Part shown: positions 59,201 to 64,000 of the stretch, piece by piece
Layout of the letters: each line of letters opens with the position of its first letter
Position numbering within the stretch: the stretch's first letter is position 1
NCBI GenBank assembly: GCA_027625915.1
Contig: JANTQA010000063.1
Location: 3,038,001 to 3,102,000 of the forward strand
Direction of reading: 5' to 3'
DNA length: 64,000 bases
Source of the DNA: Anaeramoeba flamelloides
Taxonomy: Eukaryota; Metamonada; Anaeramoebidae
The notes under the pieces: generated by a model
The model's input: only the letters and a program-made list of their open reading frames with translations
What the model was told of the DNA's origin: nothing
The model's database searches: none
Program-made: the position numbers and the translations under genes

Positions 59201-62200
59201 ATTTTTCTTGGTAAAAAAAGAATCTTTTTTCTTTTTGAGAGAAAAAAAAAAATTTTTTTTTGTGATCAGAATGAAAAGTTTTAAATTTCATTTAAAAGTG
59301 ATTTTGAGATTTTCTAAAAGTTTTGAAAAAAAAAGAATATTTTTTTTTTATTTTAAAAAAAAGAATACAAAAAAAATCAAAAAAATTATTGAAAATCAAA
59401 AATCAAAAAATAATGAAAAAAAATGATAGATAATTAACTTTAAAATTATTTACATTGATTGTTAATATCTAATGTTTCTATTTAAGAGTTAAATATCACT
59501 TTTCTTGGAATTAAATTGATTTTGAAGGTGTGCCCCAATTTTTGGAATTGAGTTTATGTTATTGTATTTTTTTTTTTATATATTGGAAAAAAAATAATTA
59601 TTCATTTTTACATTTTTTTTAAAGATTTTTATTTTTTTTTTAATTTTTTAAAGTGGGTATTTTATTATAATAATAGTAATTCAAAATTCAATACATTTAT
59701 TTATTATTAATAACCATCAAACAATGTTGCTAGTTTTATTATAAATAAATAAATAAATAAATATATTACTGTAAAATTTTCATTTTTTATTTAGATAAAA
59801 TTTTAATAAATATTAAATCAAGAGAAAAATGAAATTCCTTTCTTTAGGACAAAATTAAATTTTTAATATGAATGATTTTCTAAAACACCAATTCAATCCA
59901 TGCAATAGAAAATACTAGAAAACCAAAAAAAAAAAAAAAATAAAAAAAAATTTGAAATAATTTCATTTTGTTCATTTGAATTAAATCAACAAAAACTTCT
60001 TTACAATCTAAAGTATCAAACTCTAAGATTAAAAAAAAATATAAATTAACTTTTAAATATTATTAAAAGATAATAAAATAATCTTCAAAACCCAAATTTT
60101 TTTTATTGCGTTTTGTTGTTGGTAAAATTTTGAAAAAAATACATTGAAAAATTGAATTTAGAAATCTAAATTTAAGCAGATATTTGAAAATGATTTTTGA
60201 TCTATGGTCTCTTATTCAATAATAATGTTTATTTTATATCTAAATTTTAAACACTCAAAAATTAAAAAATAGTAAAAATTAAAAAAAATCAAATGTTAAT
60301 CTGACTCGAACTTGTCAAAAAATAATTTAAATTTAAAGAAATATTTGTTGAAAAAACTTTCCAAATTTTAGAATGAAAAAAAAATATTCTTTTTATTTTA
60401 AAATTTAATTTATATTTTCTTTTTATTTAGCAATTATTTTCAATGGAAATATATATATATATATTGCTCTTGAATGGCAATCAATAGATAAAATAAATTT
60501 TCTATGTGATGTCAAAATATCTTTTTATAATAAATGAATTATTAATAAAAGTGTTTTATATTGTGTTGGGGTGCAAAGGGGAACAAAAAAAATTCCAATA
60601 AAGTATGAAGTGTTTTATCATTAAAACTTGGAAGTTTTTGATGTTTAGACGAACTTTTCAAAAAAATTTTTTTTTATTTTTTTTTTTACTAATTTCGATT
60701 GAAAAATAATGAAATCACAATAACCAAGATAAATTTTCAAAGGTTTAAAAAACCTTTTAAAGTTATTTTTTTATTGTAAGTAATTATACAAAAAATTAAA
60801 AAATTTTTTCAAGATAATTTTTTTTGTAGTAACCTATACAATTTTTAATTGTAAAATTTACTTTTCAAGATAATTTCTTATAAATTTTATATCTTAGAAT
60901 CTTTTGATAACAAATCAAATAAAAAAAAAATTATTTCAAAGGAAATTAGAATATTTGGGTTCCTAAAGGGATATATTTGTATGTGTGTGTGTGTGCGTGT
61001 GTATTAATATATGGGGGTGATGCTCTTTTTTAAAGAATTTGTTTAAATGTATATACACGTTTAAATTTGATTAGAATATTGTTTAACCCAACCTTTGATT
61101 CACTATTTTGGTTCAACAAACCCCCGGAATCTTTTGCTAAAAATTGAAGAATTAAAAATATTTCAAATCATTTATTATTTTTTAGTTACTAAAATCAAAA
61201 TAATTTAAAGATCGGTAAAATAAGGGTGGGAATTTGCTTTTTTTTCGTCAAAATTCAAATAAATCAAGAAAACCATTTTATTTTTTTGTACAAATTGAAA
61301 TTTCTTTTGAATTTTTTTCTGAAAAAAATACAACTCCTTTTTTTTCTGTACCTAGTGTAAAGCACACAGCCAAAACTAAACAATTTTAAAACCAAAATGG
61401 AAATTAAACTAATCTTTCTATGAGTTGAGAAATTAAATTTCTCTTTTTTGTTATTTTCTTCAATCAAAAAAAGATAAGATAAAATCTAATTACTACCAAA
61501 CATCAAAGTTATAAATTATTTCCTTTCTGTTGTGTATTTGAAATTTTTCAAACCCACTTGGTAATAAATAATCTCAAAAAGTAAATCTCATGAATGAAAA
61601 TGAGTACCAAATCCCCGATGTCTATTATGGATTTAATTTTTGAATGAAAAATTTCACTTCAAAAAAAGCAATTAAACACGATTTTCCAGTCTTACTCTTC
61701 CCTGAATTCCGTTTTATCCATTCGAATTCTAAATTGTAAGGGCAGTTTTCCAAAAAAATTAAAAAAAAAATAAATATCTTCTTACCGTTTGAAAAATTGT
61801 AGTATTTCTGTGTCATTTCGGTTTTCAATACAAATATATTTCGAGATAAATCACTTATGATCAAAAAGCCGGGTGCCTAAACTTTTTTAACCTTGTTAAA
61901 ATCAAATTTTAACAAGTAATTCTTAACTTAATTCTAAATTAATCAGGTTTTTATTAATGTTTCTACAATAAGTAAAAATTGTTTCAGTTTATTCTCTTTG
62001 ACATTTTTTTTCTTTATCGGTTTATTGATCAACATTTTCCTTTCAATTTTTAATATTCATATAAGAGTCAATATTATTTTTGGTCTAGATAACTTGAAAT
62101 TAGAAAAAAATAAAAATACCAAAATTGTAGCACAAAGATTGCCGTTTTGAATTATGAGATGTTTCCAAAAAAGTCTGTCATTTTTTTTTATATTTCATAA

Positions 62201-64000
62201 AAAATCCTCTTTGTGTAATGGATTTATTTGTAAATTGGTAATATCAAATCAAGTGAAATATTAATACTCATTGAATCAACGACTATAGATTATATTTATC
62301 CCCAAATATGTTCATTAGAATATTTACAAAAAATATTAAAAAAAAATAGCACTTTTGGAGAAAACAATGAACAACCAATTTCAGAAAAAAAAAATACCAA
62401 AATTATTAGGACACAAACGATTTTACAAATAATAAAATATATTTATAAATTTTCCCTTATATTCGATATTTTGTTGGGAATAACTCTCTGAGGAAACATA
62501 TTTTTTTAGATAAAAAAGAAGAAAATAATCGCCTAATTTTCACACTTGGAAAACTTTATATAAAATTGAGATTAGAAATTTTAATTTCTTTTTATTGTGG
62601 AATACCTTACTAACAAACAAACAAATTTAATTATTATTATAAAGAATCAATAAATGGTTGTAAATAATGATTTTGTATATTTAAGTGGTTTTTATGAGGA
62701 TTGGATTTAATAAAGAGATTTTAAAATAAGTTTTCTCCCTCTTTTTTGGAATTAACTTATATAAAGAGAAAGTGTATAAATAAATTAATTTAAAAGAGGG
62801 GGTAACAAAAACGTAATAATACAATTTTAGGATTTTTAATAGTATATCTTAATTGAAGAGATCTAATGAAGCAATCTCTTGAAGATTCATAAAATTCATC
62901 ATTATTAGCAAAAGATATTATAAAGAGGATACTATCTTTTTTTTTTATCGGGTTGGTTATTTTTTCTTTTTTTTTTGGGTTTTTTTTGCTTGAATTCGTT
63001 TTTGATCAATTCTTTCCAATTATTTCTATATATTTCATATTTTCAGAAATCCCATAAAGAAATGGTCTAAATTTTCGATAAGATTTTTTGAGGTTTTTTG
63101 ATTTTAAACATCACGGGTAAAATTCACAGCTATTTGTTCATTTAGAAAATATGATTACAGTCAGTTTCACTTTTAAGGCACAAAAAAAATCTCAAATTAA
63201 GGCACAAAATTTTGGGTTCTAGTAAAATAATTTGTAAAAATTAAAAATTCCAAATTTTGTGCCGTAATTTGAAATTTTTTTGTGCCTTAAATTTCGTTGA
63301 AAGTTTGTGCCTTAAAAGTGAAACTGACTGTATCTATTTGCATCATTATTAAAAGATCAAAATTTCTGTAATGATCCTGAATATTTGTGATTAAGATACC
63401 TTTGTTGTTTAAATATAGTTTGTCCAAAGATTTCTGAATTTATAACCATTAATCATAAAAAAAGAAAATTTTATTCTATTTTTAAAAAAAGTAACCCCTT
63501 ATCATTTCATTTTTAAACTAATATTACTATCTTATTTTCTTTTCTAATCTTTTTTTTTTTTACTACCTTCTCTAAAAAATATTCCAATTAAGAGCAAATG
63601 AAAATAGAACATTGACTGAAACATTTTCAAAATTTTTAGATGAAAATGAAAAAGAAAACAAAATATTTGATCCTTATCGTACAAGAAGAAGCGAATTGGT
63701 CTTTCTTTTATTCCAGCACGGGAATCCTTCAAATGAAAAAAAATATTTTCTTTTATTTCCTCATCGTTCAATAAAAGAAAATTTAATGTATCAAACAATC
63801 ATTGAATTTCCAATATTTATTATAATTTTCCCTGAAGAAATGGAATCACTAGAAATTGTAAATAAAATCCCAGAGTCAAAAAAAAAAAAAATTGAAAATA
63901 CCGAAAACAAGAACAATGATACTTCAACTGGGGAATTAATGGAAAATAAAGACAATAAAGAAAAGAAAGAAAAGAAAGAAAAGAAAGAAAAGAAAGAAAA
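56259..64000 (+). CDS. BCD1: Box C/D snoRNA protein BCD1 (ZNHIT6), 3' end beyond the window
   Basis: This is an assembly factor for box C/D snoRNPs in the nucleus. My model is join(56259-56439, 56581-56857, 63593-64000 and onward). Exon 1 is a canonical zf-HIT finger with the pattern C5-x2-C8-x7-C16-x2-C19-x4-C24-x3-C28-x3-H32-x5-C38. Exon 2 continues NVLS/DYFFLEDIEQ, then the BCD1 segment with TVRLMPYGMSKHQQNKS and the FKFLKLNQTFYPN strand. Exon 3 resumes ANENRTLTETFSKFLDENEK, matching the ZNHIT6 stretch after its KRVPDDKTI, and carries the typical C-terminal NLMYQTIIEFPIFIIIFPEE motif (human NL..KVIIEYPTLHVVL). A Lys/Glu KEKK repeat then runs off the window. Phases fit at both junctions (G/AC Asp; AG/A Arg). 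Introns are 141 nt (56440-56580) and 6,735 nt (56858-63592), both with GTAAGT donors. The start is the ATG just before the finger. A frame from 56164 in another phase is a shadow. Confidence 0.9.
57196..57690 (-). mobile_element. Repeat family B copy (B5)
   Basis: Left 'tgttgttcaaaataacccgt', right 'gacgggtttttttgatcatt'. Shares 'aatgaaggatcaaattg' and 'aaatttatctcaa' with B3 and B4. Non-coding. Confidence 0.65.
58075..58320. mobile_element. MITE family E copy
   Basis: Begins 'gctggtatttgaataataaa' and 'tattttcacttcattttcca', and ends near 'aataactaataaatgggaaa'. Non-coding; lies in BCD1 intron 2. Confidence 0.5.
58490..59556 (-). mobile_element. Tc1/mariner transposon relic with transposase fragment
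   Basis: Terminal inverted repeats TTAAACTCAATTCCAAAAAA (left) and 'tttggaattgagttta' (right) enclose about 1.07 kb. On the minus strand (59185 to about 58730) broken frames match a DDE transposase: a weak W-C-A-R block, IIINGSVNTE, WIFQKDGACPHT (usual form WIFQQDNAPCHT, catalytic D retained), then FWTLDP, SNWEFMDTKLK and LVNSIFKRIDLVIK (usual LVxSMPxRxxAVI). Multiple stops and frame changes make it inactive. The N-terminal DNA-binding half is not recognisable. The end sequences resemble family A, suggesting it is a relative of the element that mobilised A1-A3. Confidence 0.75.
60970..61005 (+). repeat. (GT)n-rich microsatellite
   Basis: The string 'tatgtgtgtgtgtgtgcgtg' with one GC interruption, in BCD1 intron 2. 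Confidence 0.85.
61250..61870 (-). other. Less AT-rich island with exon-like pieces, minus strand
   Basis: On the minus strand a piece ending MTQKYYNFSN (about 61816-61787) abuts a GTAAGA donor-like site, and an ACAATTTAG acceptor-like site precedes EFEWIKRNSGK (about 61735-61703), itself followed by GTAAGA. Phases fit (G/AA Glu). Farther down, SFGCVLYTR precedes GTACAG near 61345. No family recognised. It may be a decayed gene or mobile element antisense inside the BCD1 intron. Confidence 0.25.
63156..63332. mobile_element. Palindromic MITE family C (C7)
   Basis: TACAGTCAGTTTCACTTTTA at the left, 'aaaagtgaaactgactgta' at the right; about 25 bp shorter than C4 because part of the left arm is missing. 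It lies about 260 bp before BCD1 exon 3. Confidence 0.92.
63953..64000 (+). repeat. AAAGAAAAGAAAG repeat within BCD1 coding sequence
   Basis: A repeat of about 9-bp units encoding KEK-type tripeptides in the C-terminal tail of BCD1, running to the window edge. Similar charged tails are common as low-complexity extensions. Confidence 0.85.

Larger units (their letters stand above)
56858..63592 (+). other. BCD1 intron 2 (6,735 nt), repeat-filled
   Basis: Donor GTAAGT at 56858, acceptor CAATTAAG ending at 63592. The exons on either side are consecutive parts of the BCD1 protein. Inside are family B (57196-57690), MITE E (58075-58320), a Tc1/mariner relic (58490-59556), a GT-rich microsatellite (about 60980-61000), an island at 61250-61870 and MITE C7 (63156-63332). 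The remainder is A/T-rich. Confidence 0.8.

Noticed and set aside
59079-59426. 115-codon plus-strand Lys/Phe-rich frame
   Set aside because: It is antisense to the Tc1/mariner transposase fragment and extends into A/T homopolymers.
63544-63798. 84-codon minus-strand frame
   Set aside because: It is antisense to BCD1 exon 3, whose plus-strand frame matches the family.
1-64000. CRISPR arrays, operons, bacterial-type ribosome binding sites or phage-like islands
   Set aside because: Gene structure, splicing and the tRNA are eukaryotic nuclear; no regularly spaced direct repeats with unique spacers were seen.

Overview
This window is a gene-poor, very AT-rich stretch of nuclear DNA from a microbial eukaryote. 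It carries spliceosomal introns (GT/AG, mostly GTAAxx donors), a Rab GTPase, a RhoGAP, a secreted papain-like protein, the replication clamp loader RFC1, a snoRNP assembly factor and one nuclear-type tRNA. Lysine/asparagine-rich low-complexity tracts, a KEKK-type repeat and Rho/Rab signalling genes would suit an amoeboid protist such as Anaeramoeba (Metamonada); that placement is inference. TAA is used as stop and the standard code reads well throughout.

Layout. 1-4626: AT-rich intergenic DNA. 4627-7269 (+): RFC1 in three exons, the first only the ATG. 7270-12521: intergenic, with decayed LINE-like copies and a small MITE. 12522-14650 (-): papain-family gene whose catalytic cysteine is replaced by alanine. 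15601-16984: TTAA-flanked DNA transposon inserted in a possible small gene (17220, -). 17221-22718: intergenic with several MITE families. 22719-27207 (-): RhoGAP gene split inside its domain by a 3.3 kb intron. 27208-34561: intergenic. 34562-34633 (+): tRNA-Val(UAC). 34634-42891: intergenic, including a 1.3 kb palindrome. 42892-51100 (-): Rab GTPase in six exons, including a 10-nt microexon and a 6.6 kb intron packed with repeats. 51278-53222 (+): possible three-exon small gene divergent from Rab. 56259-64000 (+, runs off the window): BCD1/ZNHIT6 with a 6.7 kb intron carrying a Tc1/mariner relic.

Only about 6.5 kb is recognisable coding sequence. Most of the rest is derived from, or resembles, short DNA transposons with TA (Tc1/mariner-like) or TTAA targets, fold-back elements and LINE fragments. 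These elements have inflated three introns to several kilobases, while other introns in the same genes stay at about 70-330 nt. The genes look like independent housekeeping or signalling loci, not a pathway or operon. The points most worth a second look are the active-site-less papain homologue, the Rab microexon encoding Trp-Asp-Thr, the repeat-inflated introns, the ATG-only exon of RFC1, and a transposon insertion whose reconstructed empty site extends a host reading frame. Exon structures were derived by eye from domain continuity, splice dinucleotides and phase, not from transcripts.
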